Notes under the pieces: model-generated
Told to the model about the DNA's origin: nothing
Seen by the model: only the letters and a program-made list of their open reading frames with translations
Databases searched by the model: none
Translations under genes and position numbers: made by a program
Assembly (NCBI GenBank): GCA_949358305.1
Contig: OX442318.1
Location: 1 to 64,000 of the forward strand
Length of the DNA stretch: 64,000 bases
Source: Strigamia acuminata
Lineage: Eukaryota > Arthropoda > Chilopoda > Geophilomorpha > Linotaeniidae
Direction: 5' to 3'
In this document: piece after piece, positions 1 to 9,039 of the stretch
Position numbering within the stretch: position 1 is the stretch's first letter
Layout: every line of letters starts with the position of its first letter

Positions 1-80
1 AATCTCGGTCTTGTTAAACCGAGATTTCTTCACAGGATTGTAAACGATATTGCAAAAAGAAAAAGTACACTTTACGTCAC

Positions 81-95
81 GAGTCGTAACGACTC
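81..95. promoter_or_regulatory. Palindrome near hairpin, iteron-like
   Basis: GAGTCGTAACGACTC is a perfect palindrome about a central A, ~55 bp after the hairpin, followed by related motifs (AACGTCGTTGTAACG). Short repeated or palindromic motifs beside a stem-loop are typical of Rep binding sites; that role is inferred. Same at 18313-18327 and 35780-35794. Confidence 0.35.
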
Positions 96-189
96 ATAAC
101 GTCGTTGTAACGTTTTCTATTGTATTTCGTTTCACACGTGACAGCTACAAATGTGACAATTCGTCAACAAAACGTTTCTTTTTTTTTAC

Positions 190-196
190 TATATAA
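190..196 (+). promoter_or_regulatory. TATA-like box in unit leader
   Basis: TATATAA, ~55 bp downstream of a TCACACGTGAC E-box-like motif, with no long reading frame for 3.4 kb downstream on this strand. It could start a plus-strand transcript that splices into Rep. Repeated at 18422-18428 and 35889-35895. Confidence 0.3.
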
Positions 197-720
197 CGAG
201 AAAAAACAGTTTCTCTCAGAAACAGCGTTGTTTAAAAATTTACAAATAACAAATTAACCCAAATAAAATTTATTCTTCCTAAAAATTGGTCTTTTTATGC
301 CAAAAACATCTGAAATTACTAAAATCTTGAAAAAATCATCAAAAATGACAATGGCGTAAAAAATACATCTAAGATAACTAAAATCGTGCAGAAAGAAACA
401 CTGAAAATGACATATTCGTGCATAAGAACGACTAAAATGATTAAATCGTGGCCAAAAAACATCAAAAATGACATTTTTGTCTAGAAAAAACATCGGAAAT
501 GACTAAAATTGCGCAAAAGTATGTTTTTGGATCGAATCTAAATTTTGGACTCAGTCACGTACAAGATTGATCTCCAAAAAAAACAGAAAAAAAAAAAAAA
601 AACCTAACCTAACCGAAGTTAAAGTTAGGCCTAACAAAGCCGTTATTCCCGAGTGTAATGGTGCAGTTACTCTTAAGTATAAGATAAATCTCTATTTCTC
701 CAGAATAAAAAAAAAGTCCT
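197..720. other. AT-rich leader, no gene
   Basis: Degenerate short repeats of the type ACTAAAAT..GTG..AAAAATGAC at 300-520, then a poly(A) tract (584-602) followed by CCTAACCTAACC (603-614) and a TTAGG (~625). A 79-aa minus-strand frame across the degenerate repeats is low-complexity and I do not regard it as a gene. Copies at 18429-18952 and 35896-36312. Confidence 0.6.
603..614. other. Internal telomere-like tract, candidate att site
   Basis: CCTAACCTAACC directly after a poly(A) run. The same tract at 18835-18846 lies inside copy 2. In partial copy 3 it is the exact point where element sequence gives way to an extended CCTAA array, as expected for the crossover site of a site-specific recombinase. 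Inference from the junction only. Confidence 0.5.
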
Positions 721-725
721 AAGAA

Positions 726-890
726 TGAAGAAATATGTTTTTCCAGAAAAAGAAATGTTACTTAAGAATAAGAAATATGTTACTTAAGAATAAGAAATAT
801 GTTTCTTAAGAATAAGAAATATGTTACTTAAGAATAAGAAATATGTTACTTAAGAATAAGAAATATGTTTCTTAAGAATAACAAACTTAG
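726..890. repeat. Short tandem repeat, ~22 bp
   Basis: About seven copies of TTACTTAAGAATAAGAAATA and variants, in direct orientation. No coding potential. Copy at 18958-19122. Confidence 0.85.
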
Positions 891-967
891 TTCTTAATAA
901 TAAAAAATAATTTTCTCCAGAATTTTATAATTTATTGCTGAAGAATGAGGAACATGTTTCTCCAACC

Positions 968-1675
968 CAAGCAACCATACTCACCATGATGACGTCACAC
1001 GTGCAGTACACAACCGTACACGGCAGTTTGGGCAAGCTCAAATGCCTAGGAAAAATAAAAAAATCAAAACTCGCATTAAAAATCGGCAAAAATCATGAAA
1101 AATTATCAACAAAAAAACCCCCAAGCAACCATACTCACCATGATGACGTCACACGTGCAGTACACGGCCGTACACGGCCGTTTGGGCAAGCTCAAATGCC
1201 TAGGAAAAATAAAAAAATCAAAACTCGCATTAAAAATCGGCAAAAATCATGAAAAATTATCAACAAAAAAACCCCCAAGCAACCATACTCACCATGATGA
1301 CGTCACACGTGCAGTACACGGCCGTACACGGCCGTTTGGGCAAGCTCAAATGCCTAGGAAAAATAAAAAAATCAAAACTCGCATTAAAAATCGGCAAAAA
1401 TCATGAAAAATTATCAACAAAAAAATCCCCAAGCAACCATACTCACCATGATGACGTCACACGTGCAGTACACGGCCGTACACGGCCGTTTGGGCAAGCT
1501 CAAATGCCTAGGAAAAATAAAAAAATCAAAACTCGCATTAAAAATCGGCAAAAATCATGAAAAATTATCAACAAAAAAATCCCCAAGCAACCATACTCAC
1601 CATGATGACGTCACACGTGCAGTACACGGCCGTACGGCCGTTTGGGCAAGCTCAAATGCCTAGGAAAAATAAGAA
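968..1675 (-). repeat. 154-bp array of mini-exon cassettes (five units)
   Basis: Five near-identical 154-bp monomers. On the minus strand each has a T-rich acceptor ending TTTTTCCTAG, a 61-nt GC-richer core beginning GCATTTGAGC and ending CATCATG, then a strong donor GTGAGT, followed by ~93 nt of AT-rich sequence. The core also contains a perfect CRE palindrome TGACGTCA abutting a CACGTG E-box. Plus-strand frames of ~100 aa through the array are created by the repeat period and are not considered genes. The core stops in frame, so the cassettes are probably non-coding if spliced. Confidence 0.7.
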
Positions 1676-1937
1676 AAATAAATAAATTCTAACCAAACAC
1701 TCCTTTGCTAAATTCTGCCAACAGAGTTCACTGCCACTCCAGATTCAAGTTCAAACTTGAACCCAAGTATATATCCTAAACTTCTAAACATCTAATCTCC
1801 TACTAAAACTAAAGTAACACAAGACCAAGAACAACAGGTAAACAAACCCAAATGCTTTTATCACACAATGGAAACAAAAATGCCCGTTTTTCATCCAAAA
1901 AACTGTTAAAAACATCCAAAAATTGAATACCGAAACT
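1676..1937. other. Spacer, nothing recognised
   Basis: AT-rich single-copy DNA between two cassette arrays. No frame, motif or repeat of note apart from a small inverted GTTCAAACTTGAAC at ~1750. Confidence 0.5.
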
Positions 1938-3545
1938 AAAAAAATAGTTAAAAATCAATTTAGAAAAATGGTTGGTCACCTTTTCCAATGTCCAGCAGAC
2001 CCCATGTGTGGTCGGGGCTCGTCCAGAGACCTTTGGGAGGTTTTAAAAGGCTAAAAAACAAAAAGAAACAGTTAAAAACAATTAAAAAAGTAAAAAAAAA
2101 ATCCAAAAATAGTTAAAAATCAATTTAAAAAAATGGTTGGTCACCTTTTTCCATGTCCAGCAGACCCCATGTGTGGTCGGGGCTCGTCCAGAGACCTTTG
2201 GGAGGTTTTAAAAGGCTAAAAAACAAAAGGAAACAGTTAAAAACAATTAAAAAAGTAAAAAAAAATCCAAAAATAGTTAAAAATCAATTTAAAAAAATGG
2301 TTGGTCACCTTTTTCCATGTCCAGCAGACCCCATGTGTGGTCGGGGCTCGTCCAGAGACCTTTGGGAGGTTTTAAAAGGCTAAAAAACAAAAGGAAACAG
2401 TTAAAAACAATTAAAAAAGTAAAAAAAAATCCAAAAATAGTTAAAAATCAATTTAAAAAAATGGTTGGTCACCTTTTTCCATGTCCAGCAGACCCCATGT
2501 GTGGTCGGGGCTCGTCCAGAGACCTTTGGGAGGTTTTAAAAGGCTAAAAAACAAAAAGAAACAGTTAAAAACAATTAAAAAAGTAAAAAAAAATCCAAAA
2601 ATAGTTAAAAATCAATTTAAAAAAATGGTTGGTCACCTTTTTCCATGTCCAGCAGACCCCATGTGTGGTCGGGGCTCGTCCAGAGACCTTTGGGAGGTTT
2701 TAAAAGGCTAAAAAACAAAAAGAAACAGTTAAAAACAATTAAAAAAGTCCAAAAAAATCCAAAAATAGTTAAAAATCAATTTAAAAAAATGGTTGGTCAC
2801 CTTTTCCATGTCCAGCAGACCCCATGTGTGGTCGGAGCTCGTCCAGAGACCTTTGGGAGGTTTTAAAAGGCTAAAAAACAAAAGGAAACAGTTAAAAACA
2901 ATTAAAAAAGTAAAAAAAAAATCCAAAAATAGTTAAAAATCAATTTAAAAAAATGGTTGGTCACCTTTTTCCATGTCCAGCAGACCCCATGTGTGGTCGG
3001 GGCTCGTCCAGAGACCTTTGGGAGGTTTTAAAAGGCTAAAAAACAAAAAGAAACAGTTAAAAACAATTAAAAAAGTAAAAAAAAATCCAAAAATAGTTAA
3101 AAATCAATTTAAAAAAATGGTTGGTCACCTTTTTCCATGTCCAGCAGACCCCATGTGTGGTCGGGGCTCGTCCAGAGACCTTTGGGAGGTTTTAAAAGGC
3201 TAAAAAACAAAAAGAAACAGTTAAAAACAATTAAAAAAGTCAAAAAAAATCCAAAAATAGTTAAAAATCAATTTAAAAAAATGGTTGGTCACCTTTTCCA
3301 TGTCCAGCAGACCCCATGTGTGGTCGGGGCTCGTCCAGAGACCTTTGGGAGGTTTTAAAAGGCTAAAAAACAAAAGGAAACAGTTAAAAACAATTAAAAA
3401 AGTAAAAAAAAAATCCAAAAATAGTTAAAAATCAATTTAAAAAAATGGTTGGTCACCTTTTTCCATGTCCAGCAGACCCCATGTGTGGTCGGGGCTCGTC
3501 CAGAGACCTTTGGGAGGTTTTAAAAGGCTAAAAAACAAAAAGAAA
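1938..3545 (-). repeat. 164-bp array of mini-exon cassettes (ten units)
   Basis: Ten monomers, counted by the motif GGTTGGTCACC at 1970, 2135, 2299, 2463, 2627, 2791, 2955, 3119, 3283 and 3447. On the minus strand each reads: acceptor GTTTTTTAG, a 71-nt core (70 nt in units with one T fewer) ending GACATGGAAAAAG, donor GTGACC, then AT-rich intron-like DNA. Sequence between cores varies in A-run length while splice-site bases stay constant. Overlapping plus-strand frames of 73-76 aa are by-products of the repeat. Confidence 0.7.
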
Positions 3546-3667
3546 TGGTTAAAAACAATGAAGAATTGAAAAAATAGCAGCTTTTTAGCCATTTCTCAAC
3601 GTGAAAATGACCCATTGTTGTTTTATTTACCTCACATTAAAATGAATCGTTTCGTTTAGCTGAAAAA

Positions 3668-4927
3668 ATGCCAAGACAACCAGGCCGCCGTCCAGGCAGG
3701 CCAAGCAACCGCAATCGCCCATATCCAGTACCAATCGCACCGCGGATGGAAGCTATTGTTCCACAGCAGCTTGCGTTCATTCGGCCAGTCGCACCACCTG
3801 CACCTCAATTGATGGCTCCTCCTGCTCTTCCAGTCTTACTGCAACAACATATAATCGCTGCCGAGCCCGCGGACGAAACAGAGCCAGACCCGGAAGAGAA
3901 CACGTTGTTCTTAATTACCTTGCCTCGCTGTGATAAAACACGCGAAGAGGTGTACAACTTCTTTGTGCCATTGTGCAAGGAACTCGTTGTTGCCCGCGAA
4001 CGCCACCATGACTTAAATGAAAATGAGCAACGATTCCCTTTCCATTTGCACATATTCTGCAAGCTCCGTGTGCCGTCTAACTTCCTGGTATTGCGGCATC
4101 ACATTCGCGACCACATCTTTCAAGCTGTTCGGGAACCTTCCATCCACGTGCAAAAAATCAGGTCACAAAATAAGAATGGGACAATTGAATATACCACGAA
4201 GGAGGATCTCGATGCCCTTCTTTTGAATGTGCCATTGTCCAAAACCAGCGAGTTTATGCAGACTGTGCGGTGGGCAGAACGAACCTACCATCAAGAGGTG
4301 GACACCTCGGTGGACCCCTTCGCCTTTAAATTCAGGTCACAGTACCAACACCTCTGCCTCATCCACGACTGGGTGGAAAAACGGATAGATGCCGTGGCTG
4401 CAACAAGCAGGCAACAGGCCCGACGGGCCCACATCGTAAGCAGGTACACCGTAATTCCAGGCACATGGGTTGCGCGCTTGTTGGATTTTTACGCCAGCAT
4501 CGATCCGACGCATCCCGACCCGCGGAGAAAGAATGTGTACTTGCATGGTGCAGCTGGCACAGGAAAGACTCGCCTCACCGAGGCATTCTGCAGTCACGTG
4601 ATCTCTGCCTTCATGCCTTCTATGAGTGAAGGTCAATTCGCGTTCAGCGGTTTGGGCAATCACTGTCGAGCTGTTTACATCCCGGATTGCCCCGCACACA
4701 GAATTGACAGCGATCCCATCGAAGGCATGATGCTCCGCCTTTTAGAAGGGGCTGAATTCTCTGCCGCGACAAAAAACTCAAACCCCAAACTCATCACGGT
4801 TTCCATGCCTGTCATTGTCTGTTCAAATTACGAGCCGCCAAATAAGCCCCAATTCCAGAGACGATTTACCATCATAGAGGTAACAGGATTCTGGAAGGAG
4901 TCGGTGACCCGCCTAGATGCACCATAA
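3668..4927 (+). CDS. rep: CRESS-type Rep: HUH endonuclease and SF3 helicase
   Basis: Predicted 419-aa replication initiator acting on element DNA in the nucleus. Residues 1-78 are a basic, Pro-rich leader. The HUH nickase domain shows motif I FLITLPRC (81-88), motif II HLHIF with His126 and His128 for metal binding, and motif III EYTTK with the presumed nucleophile Tyr175 and Lys178. The helicase domain shows Walker A GAAGTGKT (294-301), a Walker-B-like RAVYIPD (334-340), motif C VIVCSN with Asn387, and an arginine-finger-like QRRF. These are the hallmarks of Rep from circular ssDNA viruses and their endogenous relatives. The Walker B Asp-Asp pair is reduced to Pro-Asp, which may affect ATPase activity. 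The frame is intact, GC-richer than its surroundings, and followed by AATAAA at 5000. The ATG at 3668 is the first in the frame; TTTCGTTTAG just upstream could be a splice acceptor. It is flanked on both sides by minus-strand cassette arrays, so it would lie in an intron of any transcript through them. Confidence 0.85.
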   Translation: MPRQPGRRPGRPSNRNRPYPVPIAPRMEAIVPQQLAFIRPVAPPAPQLMAPPALPVLLQQHIIAAEPADETEPDPEENTLFLITLPRCDKTREEVYNFFVPLCKELVVARERHHDLNENEQRFPFHLHIFCKLRVPSNFLVLRHHIRDHIFQAVREPSIHVQKIRSQNKNGTIEYTTKEDLDALLLNVPLSKTSEFMQTVRWAERTYHQEVDTSVDPFAFKFRSQYQHLCLIHDWVEKRIDAVAATSRQQARRAHIVSRYTVIPGTWVARLLDFYASIDPTHPDPRRKNVYLHGAAGTGKTRLTEAFCSHVISAFMPSMSEGQFAFSGLGNHCRAVYIPDCPAHRIDSDPIEGMMLRLLEGAEFSAATKNSNPKLITVSMPVIVCSNYEPPNKPQFQRRFTIIEVTGFWKESVTRLDAP

Positions 4928-4999
4928 ATGTATAAAAAAAACCCGAATTATTAAAAACTGTTATATAAAAATTGAAATAATATTTTTAATTCCTTCTTT

Positions 5000-5005
5000 A
5001 ATAAA
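5000..5005 (+). terminator. Polyadenylation signal for Rep
   Basis: AATAAA, 73 bp after the Rep stop codon. Same at 23232-23237. Confidence 0.5.
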
Positions 5006-5309
5006 AATACAAAGTTGACATACTTCACCGACAGTTGGAGCGCAGCCAAGTAAATTTGGGGGACTATTTCAGCTGCAGAACCTGTAAAAAAAAAGAAAAG
5101 AAAACACAAAGAATCAAATTCATGACAGAAATGGCAAAAAACAATCAAAACAGGAAAATACTTATCTGAAATCTTTCTGTATCGACCTAACACTCCTCAG
5201 GAACGTGTGAGCAGCCGGAAAGACCCAGAAATAAAAATAAAAATAAAAATAAAAATAAAAATTGTTTAAAAAATTCAAAAAAAAAGATAAAAATGCATTT
5301 CAAAAAACG
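5006..5309. other. Degenerate cassette module and AAAAAT repeat
   Basis: Contains a decayed minus-strand cassette (5195-5225) ending in the sequence GATTTCAGATAAGT, also found at ~8750, and a short (AAAAT)n run at 5228-5262. No gene. Confidence 0.45.
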
Positions 5310-7240
5310 GTTATTTACCTTTTCTGACGTCCAGCGTGGCCAAGGTGAGTTGGGGGCCCATCCAGTGGCCATTAGCAGGTCCTGAACACCTAGGAAATAA
5401 AGAAAAACGATCAAAAACGATCAAAATTTGAAGGAAAAGCATAAAAGATGCATAAAAATTAATTTCAAAAAATTGTTTCTCACCTCCTATGATGGCCAGG
5501 GTGGTCTGGGTGAGTCCGGGACCCATCCAGTGGCCTCCAGCAGGTCCTAAACACCTAGAAAATAAAGAAAAAAGATGAAAAGTGATAACAATTTGAAGGA
5601 AAAGCTTAAAAATTAATAAAAACAAATTTACAAAAATGCCTTCTTACCTTTTATGAAGTCCAGCATAGACAAGGTGAGTCCGGGGCCCATCCAGTGGTCC
5701 TTGGCAGGTCTTGAATATCTAGAAAGGAAAAAAAAAAAAACGAAAAACCATTAAAATTTGAAAGAAAAGCTGGAAAAATGCATAAAAACGAATTTCAAAA
5801 AATTCCTTCTTACCTTTTCTGATGTCCAGGGTGGTCTAATTGAGTCCGGGACCCATCCAGTGGTCCTTGGCTGGTCTTGAATACCTAGAAAGAAAAGAAA
5901 AACGTTGAAAAACCATTAAAATTTGAAAGAAAAACTGGGAAAATGCATAAAAACGAATTTCAAAAAATTCCTTCTTACCTTTTCTGATGTCCAGGGTGGT
6001 CTAATTGAGTCCGGGACCCATCCAGTGGTCCTTGGCTGGTCTTGAATACCTAGAAAGAAAAGAAAAACGTTGAAAAACCATTAAAATTTGAAAGAAAAAC
6101 TGGGAAAATGCATAAAAACGAATTTCAAAAAATTCCTTCTTACCTTTTCTGATGTCCAGGGTGGTCTAATTGAGTCCGGGACCCATCCAGTGGTCCTTGG
6201 CTGGTCTTGAATACCTAGAAAGAAAAGAAAAACGTTGAAAAACCATTAAAATTTGAAAGAAAAACTGGGAAAATGCATAAAAACGAATTTCAAAAAATTC
6301 CTTCTTACCTTTTCTGATGTCCAGGGTGGTCTAATTGAGTCCGGGACCCATCCAGTGGTCCTTGGCTGGTCTTGAATACCTAGAAAGAAAAGAAAAACGT
6401 TGAAAAACCATTAAAATTTGAAAGAAAAACTGGAAAAATGCATAAAAACGAATTTCAAAAAATTCCTTCTTACCTTTTCTGATGTCCAGGGTGGTCTAAT
6501 TGAGTCCGGGACCCATCCAGTGGTCCTTGGCTGGTCTTGAATACCTAGAAAGAAAAGAAAAACGTTGAAAAACCATTAAAATTTGAAAGAAAAACTGGGA
6601 AAAATACATAAAAACGAATTTCAAAAAATTCCTTCTTACCTTTTCTGATGTCCAGGGTGGTCTAATTGAGTCCGGGACCCATCCAGTGGTCCTTGGCTGG
6701 TCTTGAATACCTAGAAAGAAAAGAAAAACGTTGAAAAACCATTAAAATTTGAAAGAAAAACTGGAAAAATGCATAAAAACGAATTTCAAAAAATTCCTTC
6801 TTACCTTTTCTGATGTCCAGGGTGGTCTAATTGAGTCCGGGACCCATCCAGTGGTCCTTGGCTGGTCTTGAATACCTAGAAAGAAAAGAAAAACGTTGAA
6901 AAACCATTAAAATTTGAAAGAAAAACTGGGAAAAATGCATAAAAACGAATTTCAAAAAATTCCTTCTTACCTTTTCTGATGTCCAGGGTGGTCTAATTGA
7001 GTCCGGGACCCATCCAGTGGTCCTTGGCTGGTCTTGAATACCTAGAAAGAAAAGAAAAACGTTGAAAAACCATTAAAATTTGAAAGAAAAACTGGGAAAA
7101 ATACATAAAAACGAATTTCAAAAAATTCCTTCTTACCTTTTCTGATGTCCAGGGTGGTCTAATTGAGTCCGGGACCCATCCAGTGGTCCTTGGCTGGTCT
7201 TGAATACCTAGAAAGAAAAGAAAAACGTTGAAAAATGATT
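5310..7240 (-). repeat. 165-bp array of mini-exon cassettes (twelve units)
   Basis: Twelve monomers; the last eight are almost identical, the first four diverged. On the minus strand each has acceptor CTTTCTAG, a 71-nt core starting GTATTCAAGACC and ending CATCAGAAAAG, and donor GTAAGAAGG (GTGAGA or GTAAAT in diverged units). The diverged first two units keep the 71-nt core length and both splice dinucleotides despite many substitutions. Two of three frames are open within one core, but 71 is not a multiple of three, and joined cores hit TAG within three units. Confidence 0.75.
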
Positions 7241-7332
7241 AGAAATGGGTAAAAATTGATGAAAATTGACAAACCGAAACTATAAACGACAGGATAACAA
7301 TAAATGGCGGAGGCGTCCCGCTATGCGGTGGC

Positions 7333-7635
7333 AATCTTGGGTACTAGGGAAAGGGATGGAAGAGGCCAGATGCCCAGCTTTTTCCACCAACCACAGTCTG
7401 CCACAAGCCAAAACCTGCACCCTTTGCTGGTGAATCTTGGGTACTAGGGAAAGGGATGGAAGAGGCCAGATGCCCAGCTTTTTCCACCAACCACAGTCTG
7501 CCACAAGCCAAAACCTGCACCCTTTGCTGGTGAATCTTGGGTACTAGGGAAAGGGATGGAAGAGGCCAGATGCCCAGCTTTTTCCACCAACCACAGTCTG
7601 CCACAAGCCAAAACCTGCACCCTTTGCTGGTGAAT
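7333..7635. repeat. 100-bp tandem repeat (three units)
   Basis: Three monomers starting AATCTTGGGTACTAGGG at 7333, 7433 and 7533. No splice-site arrangement like the neighbouring arrays; minus-strand frames through it follow the repeat and show no known domain. Copy at 25565-25867. Confidence 0.85.
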
Positions 7636-7676
7636 CTAAAGATTTCTTGCTGAAGCAAATGATTATTTCAATGCTT

Positions 7677-7755
7677 ATTGGCTAATTGGTGGAACCTCAT
7701 TCATTCAATTGGTTAATTATTTTTCCCGCCAATTAGTTTTTTCTTCATTGATTGG
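7677..7755. promoter_or_regulatory. CCAAT/E2F-type promoter-like cluster
   Basis: ATTGG (inverted CCAAT) at 7677, 7685, 7708 and 7751, CCAAT at 7729, and an E2F-like TTTCCCGCC at 7722-7730, all within 80 bp. It lies immediately upstream (in minus-strand sense) of the 100-bp and 165-bp arrays, so it could drive the minus-strand transcript in S phase. Inference from motif density only. Copy at 25909-25987. Confidence 0.35.
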
Positions 7756-7851
7756 TTCTTAAAATATAGTTTCTCCTTTCTCACACCAGGTGGCAAATAG
7801 AGGGCGTTGCTACAGTCAAAGAAGCGGCAAATTTGAATGCTAACCTCAGCT

Positions 7852-8072
7852 TAGCTAACCTAACCTAAATAAAATATGCTAACCTAACCTAAATAAAATA
7901 TGCTAACCTAATCTAAATAAAATATGCTAACCTAACCTAAATAAAATATGCTAACCTAACCTAAATAAAATATGCTAACCTAACCTAAATAAAATATGCT
8001 AACCTAACCTAAATAAAATATGCTAACCTAACCTAAATAAAATATGCTAACTTACCCTAAATAAAATATCCT
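7852..8072. repeat. 24-bp repeat containing telomere motif (nine units)
   Basis: Nine copies of AACCTAACCTAAATAAAATA-type monomers (24 bp). Each carries two CCTAA telomere motifs followed by an A/T filler, so the array presents telomere-like sequence inside the element. Copy at 26084-26304. Confidence 0.85.
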
Positions 8073-8084
8073 AAAATATGCTGT

Positions 8085-8345
8085 AGATGGACATGGTAAG
8101 AGGTGACCAACCATTTGTTTGAATTGATTTTTACCTATTTTTTGAGTTTTTTTTTCCATTTTGGATTGTTTTAACCATTTCTTTTTGTTCTTTAGCCTTT
8201 TACAACCTCCCAAAAGTTTCTGGATGGGTCCCGGCCACACATGGACCCCGGGCTGGACATGATAAAAGATGAATAACCATTTGTTTGAATAGATTTGTAC
8301 CTATTTCTTTAGTTTTTTTTCCCATTTTTGATTGTTTTGGCTAAG
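8085..8345 (+). repeat. Two inverted copies of the 164-bp cassette
   Basis: Diverged copies of the 164-bp cassette in opposite orientation: plus-strand TTCTTTAG acceptor, core CCTTTTACAACCTCCC through GGACATG, donor region lost in the complete unit (GATAAAAGATGAAT). The preceding partial unit keeps GGACATGGTAAGAG. Copy at 26317-26577. Confidence 0.55.
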
Positions 8346-8579
8346 AGAAACTCAATGTCCATCTGCCTGGAAGCCAAAACAGCGGGTATCTCGGGGAAAA
8401 CAAGGAGTTTTACTCTTCACTAATGTAGAAAAATAAATCCAACAGGAGCAAAAAGAAAAACAACATCTTTAATGTAACGGTAAACATGCGTAACAACCAA
8501 TAATATCAAAATAGATAAAGAATAAATTGAAACGAATAAAAACATGAAAACAAATCTAAAAATAACATCCAAAACAAAT
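8346..8579. other. Spacer, nothing recognised
   Basis: AT-rich DNA without frame or repeat of note. Copy at 26578-26811. Confidence 0.4.
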
Positions 8580-8990
8580 TTTAAAAATTGCTGTTCATCT
8601 TCTGTTATGTCCTATGTGGTCCAGGTGAAGTTGGTGGGCGTCCAAAGGCCTTTGAGGTCCAGAACATACAAAAATGTAGAAAAAAAAATCACAAAGAATC
8701 GATTTCTTTGTTGAAATGCCCAAAAATCAACCAAAACAAGTAAAAACTTATCTGAAATCCATTTGATATTGACCCATCACTACTCAGGGCCGTTTGGGCA
8801 GTCGCAAATGCCTAGAAAATAGAACAAAAATGATTAAAAACATGAAAAATTGAAGAAAAGAAACGTCAAAAATAAATTTCAGAAAAAGCGGTTTACCGCC
8901 TGTGATGTTCCCCGCCGATCAGGCGCAGTCGTGGATAACCACACACCTTAGACCAATCAAAAATCCCTAGAAAATAAAACAAAAATAATA
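8580..8990 (-). repeat. Three single, diverged mini-exon cassettes
   Basis: Single cassettes: (i) ~8595-8660, core recognisable but acceptor lost; (ii) ~8735-8812, acceptor TTTTCTAG and the GATTTCAGATAAGT end; (iii) 8898-8967, acceptor ATTTTCTAG, ~70-nt core, donor GTAAAC. They look like older relatives of the arrays on both sides. Copy at 26812-27222. Confidence 0.5.
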
Positions 8991-9039
8991 AACACTTTAA
9001 AATGCATCAAAATGCATTAAAGAAAATGCTAAATTCAGG

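Noticed and set aside
584-614. Poly(A) followed by CCTAA as the 3' end of a telomere-specific non-LTR retrotransposon (TRAS/SART type)
   Set aside because: No reverse transcriptase or endonuclease frame in the unit; the tract is internal in copies 1 and 2. Kept only as a possible ancestral origin of the att-like tract.
935-1663. Overlapping plus-strand frames of ~100 aa with a repeated KNYQQKNPQATILTMM motif
   Set aside because: They exist because 154-bp monomers leave one frame open over slightly more than one unit; they overlap each other out of frame and the splice-site pattern lies on the other strand.
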